A stretch of 64,000 nt of DNA from JAGVPT01 sp963717445 (GCA_963717445.1 OY970334.1:3782001-3846000), one strand, 5' to 3'. Counted from the stretch's first letter, positions 43,320 through 52,396 are shown. Notes: generated by a model from the letters alone, not told the origin. Numbers and translations are program-made.

Positions 43320-44045
43320 TTAAAGAAAATACCATCGCAGAAAGAAGCGTGAATTTGTAAATAAAGTGTACTGGTCTCGGGAAGAAGTAGTGATTTCCGA
43401 AGACGTTTGTGGTGGATAATCTTCATTGCTAATGTCAGGGTTCCCAAACGTTACATAGCTGAATGCGATCTCCCCTCCGATACTAAATCTTTGTATCGGA
43501 AAATACTCTGCTCCCAAAATTGCACCAATAGTCACATCAGTTTCATCAGTTGTTGTTTTGTTGTCATTCGGCGTATAGCTAGGTGATGTAGAGGTAATGG
43601 TGTAATATGAATATTCGTCTGTTAAAGAAAGGAAAGCGAACTCGAGCCGAGGACCGAAATAGAGGGAGAAGGAATTAGACACGGGAGAACAGTAGGTTAG
43701 ACGGATTCCCAGCGTGGTCACAGATGCATCGGTTGAATTTGTATTGCTGGACACCGTTCCTGAATATGTAGTGGTCGTGGTAGTGCTACTGCTCGTAGAG
43801 AACATGCCAATCGAAGGTTCAAATCTAAGTCCATTTTTTAAAGTTATTGGTATATAGAACATGATCGCCGAAACACTCGTCAATGGATAAAGATTTAAAT
43901 TCTGTGATGATGTGCTGAGGTAAACTAATTGTTCCGTGTTTGTTGGGTCGATACTGATCCCAAGACCCACGTGAACCAAAGTGTCATTCTGTGCGAGCAA
44001 TGGATTTGATAAGAAAATGATAAGTACCATGAATATATAACGCAT
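43320..44045 (-). CDS. Outer-membrane beta-barrel protein, Ser/Thr-rich loops
   Basis: 241 residues. ATG 44045 after GAAAGGAACATCAA. Signal MRYIFMVLIIFLSNPLLAQ, then barrel strands (IMFYIPITLKNGLRFEPSIG, LYFGPRLEFAFLS, IGAILGAEYFPIQRFSIGGE). A loop of mostly Ser and Thr (MFSTSSSTTTTTTYSGTV) is unusual. Ends in FLRWYFL. Function unknown. Confidence 0.8.
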   Translation of the reverse strand: MRYIFMVLIIFLSNPLLAQNDTLVHVGLGISIDPTNTEQLVYLSTSSQNLNLYPLTSVSAIMFYIPITLKNGLRFEPSIGMFSTSSSTTTTTTYSGTVSSNTNSTDASVTTLGIRLTYCSPVSNSFSLYFGPRLEFAFLSLTDEYSYYTITSTSPSYTPNDNKTTTDETDVTIGAILGAEYFPIQRFSIGGEIAFSYVTFGNPDISNEDYPPQTSSEITTSSRDQYTLFTNSRFFLRWYFL

Positions 44046-44086
44046 TTGATGTTCCTTTCAGAAGGATATTATGCTTGCGGTTTGCG

Positions 44087-44237
44087 CCCTAACGGACCGG
44101 AGCTAAGCTGCGGCGGAAATTGCGTCGGCGCGGAATCCAATCCGCGCGAGCTAAGTCCTGTCCAACAAGTAACTGGATGTTTCGCGCGTGCCAAATCGTC
44201 GACGGCTGGTTCCGTCAGCTTGAGCGACTGGTTAGGC
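44087..44237 (-). repeat. attC 49, type D
   Basis: Minus-strand boxes GCCTAAC / GTTAGGG. Confidence 0.92.
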
Positions 44238-44249
44238 GGCAACATTGTT

Positions 44250-44642
44250 TTAGCGTCTATCTGTATTAATTGAAAGTGAAAGTGGTTCTTTTGGTGGTTC
44301 CGAAAATGCCGTGTGTTGAATTGTTACAGTTACTAAGTTTCCCGTTCCAAAATCACCACAACCTTTTTTGAATTTGATAAAGAGTTTTTTTCTCAGTCTA
44401 TCAACCCGCCAAGTCATAATGTCTTTTAACTCGTGGCTATGTTTTGTTTCGACAATACTGATCTCATTCGATTTTAACATTTTGTTAAATGCCAACTTAT
44501 TTAAATAAATGGTAACTCCCCAACAAGATTTATGCCCATTTCTGGTTTCGATTATTTGATGAATACTCGCATTGCTACCGTTCGAGTTGGCAATTAACAC
44601 AATCGGAATGAATATGAATGCTATTAGAGAAAATGTTCGCAT
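44250..44642 (-). CDS. Small exported protein, unknown
   Basis: 130 residues. Signal peptide MRTFSLIAFIFIPIVLIANS. The mature part is basic and beta-rich (SCWGVTIYLNKLAFNKML, IMTWRVDRLRKKLFIKFKKG). Two Cys could form a disulfide. No family recognised. Confidence 0.65.
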   Translation of the reverse strand: MRTFSLIAFIFIPIVLIANSNGSNASIHQIIETRNGHKSCWGVTIYLNKLAFNKMLKSNEISIVETKHSHELKDIMTWRVDRLRKKLFIKFKKGCGDFGTGNLVTVTIQHTAFSEPPKEPLSLSINTDRR

Positions 44643-44664
44643 GAGTTATTGGAGAATTGTTGCC

Positions 44665-44816
44665 ACCTAACGGACCGGAGCTAAGCTGCGGCAACGAAGT
44701 GCCGCAGCGACGGAATCCAGTCCGCGCGTGGCAAGCCATGTCCGATAGTAGCTGGTTGTTTCGCGCGTGCAAAATCGTCGACGGCAAGTTCCGTCAGCTT
44801 GAGCGACTGGTTAGGG
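44665..44816 (-). repeat. attC 50, type A
   Basis: Minus-strand boxes CCCTAAC / GTTAGGT. Confidence 0.93.
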
Positions 44817-45027
44817 CGCACACACGAGTTTATTGCGATTCTTTTTGGGTTGTTTGAATTTGTCGTTATCGATCAAATAGTTGTAGCAATCGCCTTTACC
44901 TTGGCATAGAAAAGAGGAATCTTATTGTTCGGATTAGTCTTGAAGTAATATTCATGGCCTGTACTATCAATGTGTTTGAAAGAAATTGTGAGTTTGAGCT
45001 TGGAGACAATGGCGAATTGATTCAGAG

Positions 45028-45791
45028 TTATTTCAATAAGAGCATCTTCTTTAACTGCACGTTGCCGTTAAAATCCAATCGTGCATAATATGTTCCGCTT
45101 GCAAGACTCGATGCGTTGAACTGCACTTGGTGGTATGATCCAGCCTCTGCCTGGTCATTGAACAGCGTTACAACCTCTTTTCCAAGAGCGTCGAATACTT
45201 TCAAAACGGCACGCCCGTTGGATGGAACAGTGAACTGAATCGTCGTTGTCGGGTTAAACGGATCGGGATAGTTTTGGATCAATGCAAAAACTCTCGGAAC
45301 TTCAATAGTTACTTGCACCTCTTGAGAATACTTGAATGCCCCGTCCCGGTCGATTTGTTTTAAGCGATAGCAATAGGTTCCTGCAGGACCAATATTGTCA
45401 TTATAGGAATAAGTATGCGGAGCATTGGTTGTGCCTGCACCGGGAACTGATGCGATTTGTGTCCAATGAGATAGACTGGCTGGTTGTCGTTCTATCTCAA
45501 ATTCCGCATTGTTCACCTCCATCGCGGTCTTCCATTGCAAGTCTACAATAGACAGATGTAAAGTTGCAGTAAAAGTTGTAAGCTCTACGGGAAGAGTGCC
45601 TCCGCATTTCGTTCCGCTCCCAGTATATGTGCCATTGATAATAACAAGGTCAGCGCAGATGTCGGCTCCGCTTGTCACTTCGATTGTCGTGCCGGATGAA
45701 ATTCGAGCGTGCTGGTGGATTGTCCTCTCGCAGAGAATGAGACAACAAATGCAAAACATGCCACCAACAATAGTGGAATTGATCTTTTCAT
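45028..45791 (-). pseudogene. Type IX secreted protein, frameshift between signal peptide and mature part
   Basis: From ATG 45791 (ribosome site CGGAGAATGTATC) the frame gives a classic signal peptide MKRSIPLLLVACFAFVVSFS, then ARGQS and soon a stop. One frame over, open from 45798, is the mature protein: ISSGTTIEVTSGADICADLV, LPVELTTFTATL, a fibronectin-like part, and a sorting tail ALIQNYPDPFNPTTTIQFTV to MLLLK. A single lost base near 45720-45735 would explain it. As written no single frame encodes both. Downstream gene in a cassette with the S74 protein. Confidence 0.65.
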
Positions 45792-45809
45792 GATACATTC
45801 TCCGCTCAG

Positions 45810-47036
45810 TTAGTTTTTCGTATCGTTTATGGATACTTTTGTTCCTTCATTTTTGGAGACAGCTTTCCGAACTTCATCGCGGACTTGCCGCGCGATTGAT
45901 GCTCGCATTAATTCCATTTGCTTTTTCAAGCCATCATTCTGATCCTTCAAATCCTGTATTGCCTTGACCATTGGAGCAAGCAAGTCATTATATCGAAGTT
46001 CGTAGATTCCTTTATCATCAATAGTTATCATCCCAGCGTTTTTAGCTCCGTATTGTTTCAACACAGCTTCAACTTCCTGAGCTATAAACCCATATTCCTT
46101 TTTATATTTTGGATCGTTCTTTCTGATATATGAAACCGGCCTTAAGTGGGAGATGAAATCAAGGCCTAATTGAGAGCCAGCAATATGCGATTTCAATCTT
46201 TTATCGCTGGTAATTGTCCAAGAAACCTGAACGCCGGCATATGTAACATTCCCATCTCCAATCCGCACCTGATTGTTAGAGGTTGCTGATGGGACTTGAG
46301 CCCCTTGGCCAATACATGTATTGTATGAACCTGTTGTAATATTGGAGCCTGCAGAATATCCGAAAGCTGAGTTTTCGCTCCCTGTGGTGTTGGAGGAAAG
46401 TGCCTCGTATCCGAATGCGGAGTTATCAGCACCACCTATGTTGGAAGAAAGAGCTAATCTTCCGAACGCGGAATTATCAAAACCTGTTGTGTTGTCAGTG
46501 AGCGCATTGAATCCGAATGCGGAATTATAGTCGCCTGTGTTAGAGGAGAGTGCTTGGTATCCGAACGCAGAATTATCGCTGCCTGTGGTAACTGCAACTA
46601 ACGCATTGTATCCAAACGCGGAATTAGCGCTACCTGTTGTATTGTAATAGAGTGCATCGCATCCGAACGCAGAGTTCGAGTTGCCTGTTGTAAGTGAAGA
46701 TAATGAATAACCTCCAACAGCGGTGTTGAGACCTGCGGAACTCGTTGTGAAATTGCCTGAATTGATTCCAACGAAAGTGTTATTTGAACCATAATTGTGG
46801 AGAAAGCGATTCCCTCCTATATAGATCACACCCACCCCCGAACTGGATGTAGAAGGTATGTAAAGACAGTTGTTTAAGGTTAGATTTCCTGTTGACTGAC
46901 TTAGATTCAGAAATGTCGTCGAGCCGTCTTTGATTGTAAACGAGCCACCGCTACCAAGGGTGTTGTTAATATTCTGAGGGTAAAGTGATGCAGATATCAT
47001 CACTACCATCATTATTACATAGATTGTGTTTTTCAT
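45810..47036 (-). CDS. Repeat protein with C-terminal peptidase S74 (intramolecular chaperone) domain
   Basis: 408 residues. ATG 47036 after TAGAGGAGCGTCAT. Signal peptide, then a stalk of about seven repeats NSAFGYxALxxxTTGxD (head-like beta repeats as in trimeric adhesins and fibres), followed by the S74 domain: SDKRLKSHIAGSQLGLDFIS, LRPVSYIRKNDPKYKKEYGF, IAQEVEAVLK. A C-terminal coiled coil (LKDQNDGLKKQMELMRASIA). Predicted to trimerise and cleave itself at the S74 start; a surface fibre. Confidence 0.9.
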   Translation of the reverse strand: MKNTIYVIMMVVMISASLYPQNINNTLGSGGSFTIKDGSTTFLNLSQSTGNLTLNNCLYIPSTSSSGVGVIYIGGNRFLHNYGSNNTFVGINSGNFTTSSAGLNTAVGGYSLSSLTTGNSNSAFGCDALYYNTTGSANSAFGYNALVAVTTGSDNSAFGYQALSSNTGDYNSAFGFNALTDNTTGFDNSAFGRLALSSNIGGADNSAFGYEALSSNTTGSENSAFGYSAGSNITTGSYNTCIGQGAQVPSATSNNQVRIGDGNVTYAGVQVSWTITSDKRLKSHIAGSQLGLDFISHLRPVSYIRKNDPKYKKEYGFIAQEVEAVLKQYGAKNAGMITIDDKGIYELRYNDLLAPMVKAIQDLKDQNDGLKKQMELMRASIARQVRDEVRKAVSKNEGTKVSINDTKN

Positions 47037-47117
47037 ATGACGCTCCTCTATTGTGAATTATAATATGAAGCTTGGGTTATCATGGTTTATCAATTCATAC
47101 GAGTAGTAATTTGTGCG

Positions 47118-47268
47118 CCCTAACGGACCGGAGCTAAGCTGACGGCGGAAATTGCGTCGGCACGGAATCCAGTCCGCGCGTGGCAATCTACGTCCGATCG
47201 TAGCTACTTATTTCGCGCGTGCAAAATCGTCGATGGCTGGTTCCGTCAGCTTGAGCGACTGGTTAGGC
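47118..47268 (-). repeat. attC 51, type D
   Basis: Minus-strand boxes GCCTAAC / GTTAGGG. Confidence 0.92.
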
Positions 47269-47352
47269 GGCAACGGCATTTTGCTTCAACGATTATCCAT
47301 CATACCGTAGCAACAATATTTGCTGGGTAATGTAAGAGCTGGGATTTACACT

Positions 47353-47781
47353 TTATTCAGACTTAACTTTGTCGCCTTTAAAAATCCACCGAATGCCATA
47401 TTTATCAGAAAACTGTCCGTATGTTCCGATAGGCAATTGGTGTAGTTCTTGAAATCGATCTTTTTCCGCACCTCGGGCAAGTTTGTCAAAAACTGCTTTC
47501 AACTCATCATAACCTTCGCCAATAACAAAGATAGCGAATGTGTCTCCTTGCTTTGGTTCATATTCGGGAGAAGCCATCCAGTCAGTGGCTGATATTTCAA
47601 TATCACCACTTTTTAGATGTGCATTGATAATCCTGTTGTGCTTCTCTGGCGGGAGCATGTCTTTCATTGGAGAATCGCCAAGCTTAATAAGCTTTAGCTC
47701 GCCGCCAAGGCACTGGTGATAAAAAGTCATGGCCTCGGCACAGTTACCGTCAAATAAGAGGAATGGCAAACACTTCAACAT
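47353..47781 (-). CDS. VOC family protein (PhnB/glyoxalase-like)
   Basis: 142 residues. ATG 47781 after AAAAGGAACGATATC. Pattern of PhnB-like VOC proteins: MLKCLPFLLFDGNCAEAMTF, YHQCLGGELKLIKLGDSPM, and at the end YGQFSDKYGIRWIFKGDKV. May be an enzyme or a binding protein; ligand unknown. Confidence 0.9.
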   Translation of the reverse strand: MLKCLPFLLFDGNCAEAMTFYHQCLGGELKLIKLGDSPMKDMLPPEKHNRIINAHLKSGDIEISATDWMASPEYEPKQGDTFAIFVIGEGYDELKAVFDKLARGAEKDRFQELHQLPIGTYGQFSDKYGIRWIFKGDKVKSE

Positions 47782-47826
47782 GATATCGTTCCTTTTATTG
47801 TTAAACCATTACAAATAAGTTTTGCC

Positions 47827-47978
47827 GCCTAACGGACCGGAGCTAAGCTGCGGCAACGAAGTGCCGCAGCGACGGAATCCAGTCCGCGCGAGACGAGTCA
47901 TGTCCGATAGTAGCTGGTTGTTTCGCGCGTGTTAAATCGTCGACGGCTGGTTCCGTCAGCTTGAGCGACTGGTTAGGT
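47827..47978 (-). repeat. attC 52, type A
   Basis: Minus-strand boxes ACCTAAC / GTTAGGC. Confidence 0.93.
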
Positions 47979-48067
47979 GGCAGAGAGAGTTGGTTAATCT
48001 GCACAATACCTCGCGCTAAGAATGCTTTATATTTGGTGCTTTTTATAGACATAGCTCTCAAGCAAGA

Positions 48068-48214
48068 TTACATGGGAAGCTTTCGAACTTGTACGCAAGA
48101 AGATACCACCACCCATTCTACTAAATAAATTCGACTGTTAGTAGACTCAAGCTTATGGAAGCTCAATTGGAAAAGCGAATCTTGAATTACTGAAACTATT
48201 TCTTTCTTAGCCAT
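48068..48214 (-). CDS. Alpha-cassette microprotein, copy 6 (intact, 48 codons)
   Basis: Cassette 47979-48228. Reads MAKKEIVSVIQDSLFQLSFH, KLESTNSRIYLVEWVVVSSC, VQVRKLPM. Intact frame in the opposite arm of the array. Differs from copies 2 and 5 by a few replacements (C to W, L to V). Confidence 0.5.
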   Translation of the reverse strand: MAKKEIVSVIQDSLFQLSFHKLESTNSRIYLVEWVVVSSCVQVRKLPM

Positions 48215-48228
48215 TCCAAGTTTTTGCC

Positions 48229-48380
48229 ACCTAACGGACCGGAGCTAAGCTGCGGCAACGAAGTGCCGCAGCGACGGAATCCAGTCCGCGCGAGACGAGT
48301 CATGTCCGATTGTAGCTAGTTGTTTCGCGCGTGTTAAATCATCGACGGCTGGTTCCGTCAGCTTGAGCGACTGGTTAGGT
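48229..48380 (-). repeat. attC 53, type A
   Basis: Minus-strand boxes ACCTAAC / GTTAGGT. Confidence 0.93.
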
Positions 48381-48469
48381 GGCAGAGAGAGTTGGTTAAT
48401 CTGCACAATACCTCGCACTAAGAATGTTTTATTTTTGATACTATTTGTAGACTTAGCTCCCAAGCAAGA

Positions 48470-48616
48470 TTACATGGGAAGCTTTCGAGCTTGTACGCAA
48501 GAAGATACCAACACACATTCTACTAAATAAACTTGACTGTTTGTAGACTCAAGATTTTGGAAGCTCAATTGGAAAAGCGAATCTTGAATTACTGAAACTA
48601 TTTCTTTCTTAGCCAT
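48470..48616 (-). CDS. Alpha-cassette microprotein, copy 7 (intact, 48 codons)
   Basis: Cassette 48381-48630, in tandem with copy 6. Reads MAKKEIVSVIQDSLFQLSFQ, NLESTNSQVYLVECVLVSSC, VQARKLPM. Confidence 0.5.
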   Translation of the reverse strand: MAKKEIVSVIQDSLFQLSFQNLESTNSQVYLVECVLVSSCVQARKLPM

Positions 48617-48630
48617 TCCAAGTTTTTGCC

Positions 48631-48779
48631 ACCTAACGGACCGGAGCTAAGCTGCGGCGACGTGCAGCCAGTTCCATGTAGACTATACGCGCGGCAGGCA
48701 TCGCCTTTCCTTTAAAAAATTTTTCGCGCGCGGCGAAAAGCTGACGGCTGGTTCCGTCAGCTTGAGCGACTGGTTAGCC
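48631..48779 (-). repeat. attC 54, type C
   Basis: Minus-strand boxes GGCTAAC / GTTAGGT; hairpin AAGCTGACGG/CCGTCAGCTT. Confidence 0.92.
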
Positions 48780-48826
48780 AGCAATGTAGGTAATGTTTGT
48801 GTAAGCAAGTGTTATTGACAGACAGA

Positions 48827-49489
48827 TCATAGCGCAATTGAAATCAGTTTAACATTGATAGAGAATTTGTTAGTATAGTCAATTGACATACCAATTTGGG
48901 GACGTCGAAAAGAAAAGCTCTTACTCGAATCAAACTGTAAGAGAGAACTTGAAGTATTTTCAATTGATGCCCCAGTCAGATTGTAGAAAATTATAGATCC
49001 CAATATGGATGATAATGGAAGCCAAACAACGTAGAAATTGGACATATCGTTTCCGCTCTTTAGTCGCAACATCGTATAGATTCCAGCAGTCATATCTCCG
49101 AGCAAAAAAGCCGCCGTATATGATCCATTTCCGCCCATCGCATCTCCAGCAAGACAGACTGTTATTGGTATAAGAACTCCTAATCCGACTGGGTATAATA
49201 TAAGGCCGTAGTATGATTGGGTAGCTGCCACTGCAAGGAAAGTTGCTCCAATGGAAACACCGTCGGCTGCCACTCCAGCGAGAAGTTGAACACCAATGGT
49301 TGAAGGTTTAAACGGTTTCCAAAGATATTTGACAGAAGCTAAAGTCGAGTTGTTGTTTGACGCAGAAATTGAAGTAACGGACGTGTCATTATTTTTCATA
49401 CTTATCGAACTCGTTAATTGCTGGGCAGACAATTCACTGGTTTTTGCTAATAAACCCATAAGTAGAATGACGATTAATTTTATTTTCAC
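48827..49489 (-). CDS. Exported/membrane protein of unknown function
   Basis: About 220 residues from GTG 49489 (frame open up to ATG 49540). That start gives a clean signal peptide IKLIVILLMGLLAKTSELSA. Three or four hydrophobic segments (DGVSIGATFLAVAATQSYYG, LILYPVGLGVLIPITVCLAG, VVWLPLSSILGSIIFYNLTG) with glycine, possibly a membrane domain; the end (IGMSIDYTNKFSINVKLISI) looks like outer-membrane strands. Not assigned. Confidence 0.6.
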   Translation of the reverse strand: MKIKLIVILLMGLLAKTSELSAQQLTSSISMKNNDTSVTSISASNNNSTLASVKYLWKPFKPSTIGVQLLAGVAADGVSIGATFLAVAATQSYYGLILYPVGLGVLIPITVCLAGDAMGGNGSYTAAFLLGDMTAGIYTMLRLKSGNDMSNFYVVWLPLSSILGSIIFYNLTGASIENTSSSLLQFDSSKSFSFRRPQIGMSIDYTNKFSINVKLISIAL

Positions 49490-49544
49490 GTAAGATGACC
49501 CCGTTACATTATATTGGCAATTGTATAATTGCATCCACATTGCT

Positions 49545-49696
49545 GGCTAACGGACCGGAGCTAAGCTGCGGCGGCGAACAGCCGCCGCCATGCAGTTCGT
49601 TGCGCGGACGTTCCGATCATCGGCGCTAAGTCCGTCCAACGCCGCGCGGCGAAATCGTCGACGGCTGGTTCCGTCAGCTTGAGCGACTGGTTAGGC
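49545..49696 (-). repeat. attC 55, type B
   Basis: Minus-strand boxes GCCTAAC / GTTAGCC. Confidence 0.93.
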
Positions 49697-49703
49697 GGCA
49701 GGA

Positions 49704-50033
49704 TCAATAGCTGACGCCATCTTGAATATCTTCCATCTCGACAAAATAGTTTACCATTTTCTGAAAACCTTCCTCACTAAATCCGAACATTCCGCTTACC
49801 TTTAATTCAATCAATACTTTCACCACTCCGACAGCAAATGTGTGTGGAAGAATAAACCAATCGGTTTCTCCACCCATTATGTTTGATATTTCTTCGATTT
49901 GACCTCGTTGATTTCTTATAGGTTCGGGTTTGGCATACTTGATTGATAGATGGAAGATTTCTTTTTCTTTGTTGGTATTGATCATCCCAACCGCAAAGAC
50001 TGCATCGTTATACACGATTATTTCGGGAGTCAT
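49704..50033 (-). CDS. Small protein of unknown function
   Basis: 109 residues, no signal or membrane segment: MTPEIIVYNDAVFAVGMINT, IMGGETDWFILPHTFAVGVV. No motif recognised. Complete cassette with GGCGGCA / TGCCGCC ends. Confidence 0.6.
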   Translation of the reverse strand: MTPEIIVYNDAVFAVGMINTNKEKEIFHLSIKYAKPEPIRNQRGQIEEISNIMGGETDWFILPHTFAVGVVKVLIELKVSGMFGFSEEGFQKMVNYFVEMEDIQDGVSY

Positions 50034-50070
50034 AGTTTTATGGTTTTGTAATAGATTTGCTGGTTCTGCC

Positions 50071-50222
50071 GCCTAACGAACCGGAGCTAAGCTGCGGCAA
50101 CGAAGTGCCGCAGCGACGGAATCCAGTCCGCGCGAGACGAGTCATGTCCGATAGTAGCTGGTTGTTTCGCGCGTGCAAAATCGTCGACGGCTGGTTCCGT
50201 CAGCTTGAGCGACTGGTTAGGC
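50071..50222 (-). repeat. attC 56, type A
   Basis: Minus-strand boxes GCCTAAC / GTTAGGC. Confidence 0.93.
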
Positions 50223-50443
50223 GGCGATACTTGTATGTTGATAAAAATGCTCTTTCGTACTACCAACCGCTTTACATTAGAAACAATTTCCAAGAATGAC
50301 AATACCTAAATTTTGGTATTTGATGAACCACCGAATTTTGGTGATTGTTCAGTGGAAAGAGGGAAGTTAGTAGGTAATATGACTGCTTGTAGACCAATTC
50401 TTTTAACTCCAATATTTTTTTCTTTATAACAACTTGTTATGCC
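50223..50443 (-). repeat. Beta-family cassette 7
   Basis: Close to beta cassette 1, including the segment GAACAATCACCAAAATTCGG; hairpin AATACCAAAATTTAGGTATT. Confidence 0.7.
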
Positions 50444-50595
50444 GCCTAACGGACCGGAGCTAAGCTGCGGCAACGAAGTGCCGCAGCGGCGGAATCCGGT
50501 CCGCGCGAGCTAAGTCCTGTCCGATAGTAGCTGGTGGTTGCGCGCGCATTGAATCGTCGACTGCTGGTTCCGTCAGCTTGAGCGACTGGTTAGGT
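50444..50595 (-). repeat. attC 57, type A
   Basis: Minus-strand boxes ACCTAAC / GTTAGGC. Confidence 0.93.
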
Positions 50596-50610
50596 GGGCA
50601 ACTAGAGAAA

Positions 50611-50901
50611 TTATTCTCTTGATTTCCAACGATCTGGATCACGCCGAGAATGAAAGACACCAATCACCCGGATTTCAGATTCTCCAACTTCGTAAAAAAT
50701 GGCAAAGGGGAACCTTCGTACAACAGCGCGTCTGAATTTATTATGAACTAGAGGATATAATTGAGGATTGTTTTGAATCCGTTCCATGGATTCATCGACA
50801 CAAAGGAAAAACTCCGCGCCGAGCCCCTTTCTTTGATAGTCATACCAATTCACAGCATCCTTAAACTCTTGATCGGCTTCAGGATGAAAACGTATGGTCA
50901 C
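50611..50901 (-). CDS. parE: RelE/ParE superfamily toxin
   Basis: 96 residues from GTG 50901: MTIRFHPEADQEFKDAVNWY, LYPLVHNKFRRAVVRRFPFA and IFYEVGESEIRVIGVFHSRR. Typical ParE-type plasmid stabilisation toxin. Starts 6 bp after the antitoxin stop, in array orientation. Confidence 0.92.
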   Translation of the reverse strand: MTIRFHPEADQEFKDAVNWYDYQRKGLGAEFFLCVDESMERIQNNPQLYPLVHNKFRRAVVRRFPFAIFYEVGESEIRVIGVFHSRRDPDRWKSRE

Positions 50902-50907
50902 TGGAAT

Positions 50908-51129
50908 CTATTTAGATTTTAGAAATTCAGCTTTAATTACTTGCCATGAACGACCCTGTGAAGGATTCTCTTGAAAAGAACTAGATCGTTTATCAAGTTC
51001 ATCTTTCTGGGCTTGCGATAACTCAAACGCTTCATTTTCGTGAGCAATGCTATCCCAGATGTCTTCGACGAGCAAGATTCGTTCGGGAATACTAAGTTTA
51101 CGTATCTCGCTATTTAAATCCCGTTGCAT
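50908..51129 (-). CDS. Addiction-module antitoxin (unstable antitoxin family)
   Basis: 73 residues: IRKLSIPERILLVEDIWDSI, then LSQAQKDELDKRSSSFQENP and SWQVIKAEFLK, the pattern of the short addiction-module component family that partners ParE. ATG 51129 follows AAGGAGGTATGC. Cassette ends pair over 12 bp (GGTGGGCAACTA / TAGTTGCCCACC). Confidence 0.92.
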   Translation of the reverse strand: MQRDLNSEIRKLSIPERILLVEDIWDSIAHENEAFELSQAQKDELDKRSSSFQENPSQGRSWQVIKAEFLKSK

Positions 51130-51180
51130 GCATACCTCCTTGAGTTATCGTAATATAATGAGTTCAAATGATAGTTGCCC

Positions 51181-51332
51181 ACCTAACGGACCGGAGCTAA
51201 GCTGCGGCGGCGAACAGCCGCCGCACGGTAGGCTGTTGCGCGGACGTTCCGATCAGAAGCGCTAAATCCGTCCAACAACGCGCGGCGAAATCGTCGACGG
51301 CTGGTTCCGTCAGCTTGAGCGACTGGTTAGGC
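51181..51332 (-). repeat. attC 58, type B
   Basis: Minus-strand boxes GCCTAAC / GTTAGGT. Confidence 0.93.
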
Positions 51333-51555
51333 GGCGATAGATGTATGTTGATAAGAACGCCCTTTCGCATTGACTCTATTATATTGGAAACTATCTTTAA
51401 GAATGCAATACCAAGCTTTTGGTATTTGATAAAGTGAGCGTATTTAGTGAGTGTATTGCCTGAAAGGGGAGTCGTTTGTAGAAAAACCAGATGACTGCTT
51501 GTAGGTTAATTCTTTTAACTCCTCCTTTTTTTCTTTGCTACAAATTGCTTCCGCC
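51333..51555 (-). repeat. Beta-family cassette 8 (diverged)
   Basis: Hairpin AATACCAA-AAGC-TTGGTATT is perfect although the sequence around it has drifted, so the structure outlasts the sequence. Confidence 0.65.
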
Positions 51556-51707
51556 GCCTAACGGACCGGAGCTAAGCTGCGGCGACGTGCAGCCAAATCA
51601 ATGGTAGACTATACGCGCGGCAGACATCGCCTTTTCCTTAAAAAAAGTTTTTGGCGCGCGGCGAAAAGCTGACGGCTGGTTCCGTCAGCTTGAGCGACTG
51701 GTTAGGC
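51556..51707 (-). repeat. attC 59, type C
   Basis: Minus-strand boxes GCCTAAC / GTTAGGC. Confidence 0.92.
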
Positions 51708-51743
51708 GGTTGCGCCTGTGAAAAATTTTGAGTAAAATAAACC

Positions 51744-52001
51744 ATGCCTGAAATAAGCCGGTTTCTTGGAATCGTTGTTGCAATGTTTTACCGAGATCAT
51801 GGACCAGCTCATTTTCATGCTTTTTACGGTGATTATCACGTGACCGTGACTATTGAAAGCAACGTTGTTTCTGGAGATTTTCCAAAGCGAGCACTCTCAC
51901 ATGTACTTGAATGGCTTGATCTCCATAGAACCGAATTACTTGAAGATTGGGAACTTGCTAAACAACGGCAACCATTAAAAAAAGTATCTCCACTTGAGTA
52001 A
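51744..52001 (+). CDS. DUF4160 protein (copy 3), antisense in its cassette
   Basis: 85 residues, nearly the same as copy 2 (changes such as AIYGDYHV to AFYGDYHV and ETGIVS to ESNVVS). Same reversed orientation, spacing and cassette ends (GGCGGTTGCGC / GCGCAACCGCC), but with a type C site upstream instead of type D. Confidence 0.88.
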   Translation: MPEISRFLGIVVAMFYRDHGPAHFHAFYGDYHVTVTIESNVVSGDFPKRALSHVLEWLDLHRTELLEDWELAKQRQPLKKVSPLE

Positions 52002-52004
52002 AAT

Positions 52005-52250
52005 ATGATCGCACAAGTTACGGATGCTAGACATATTGACAATTACACAATTTGGATCAAATTCCATGATGGTTCCGAAGGTGAAGTTGACCTCAAAGAT
52101 GAACTTTGGGGGCCTGTGTTTGAACCGCTGAAAGACATCGCTCAATTCCGCAAATTTTCAGTCAATCCCGATTTGCACACCATTACATGGGAGAATGGTG
52201 CAGATTTCTCGCCTGAGTTCCTTCACAGTATTCTTCGCGCAACCGCCTAA
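52005..52250 (+). CDS. DUF2442 protein (copy 3)
   Basis: 81 residues, nearly identical to copy 2. TAA stop is made by the attC box at 52245-52251. Confidence 0.9.
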   Translation: MIAQVTDARHIDNYTIWIKFHDGSEGEVDLKDELWGPVFEPLKDIAQFRKFSVNPDLHTITWENGADFSPEFLHSILRATA

Positions 52251-52396
52251 CGGACCGGAGCTAAGCTGCGGCAACGAAGTGCCGCAGCGACGGAATCCAA
52301 TCCGCGCGTGGTAGGTCACGTCCAACAGTAGCTGGTTGTTTCGCGCGAGCAAAATCGTCGACGGCTGGTTCCGTCAGCTTGAGCGACTGGTTAGGT
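52245..52396 (-). repeat. attC 60, type A
   Basis: Minus-strand boxes ACCTAAC / GTTAGGC. Confidence 0.93.

Noticed and set aside
44817..45027. Possible gene remnant downstream of the type IX cargo gene on the minus strand (ISFKHIDSTGHEYYFKTNPN)
   Set aside because: The frame is open but has no start or ribosome site, and part overlaps the other gene. It may be a relic, but evidence is too thin for a feature.
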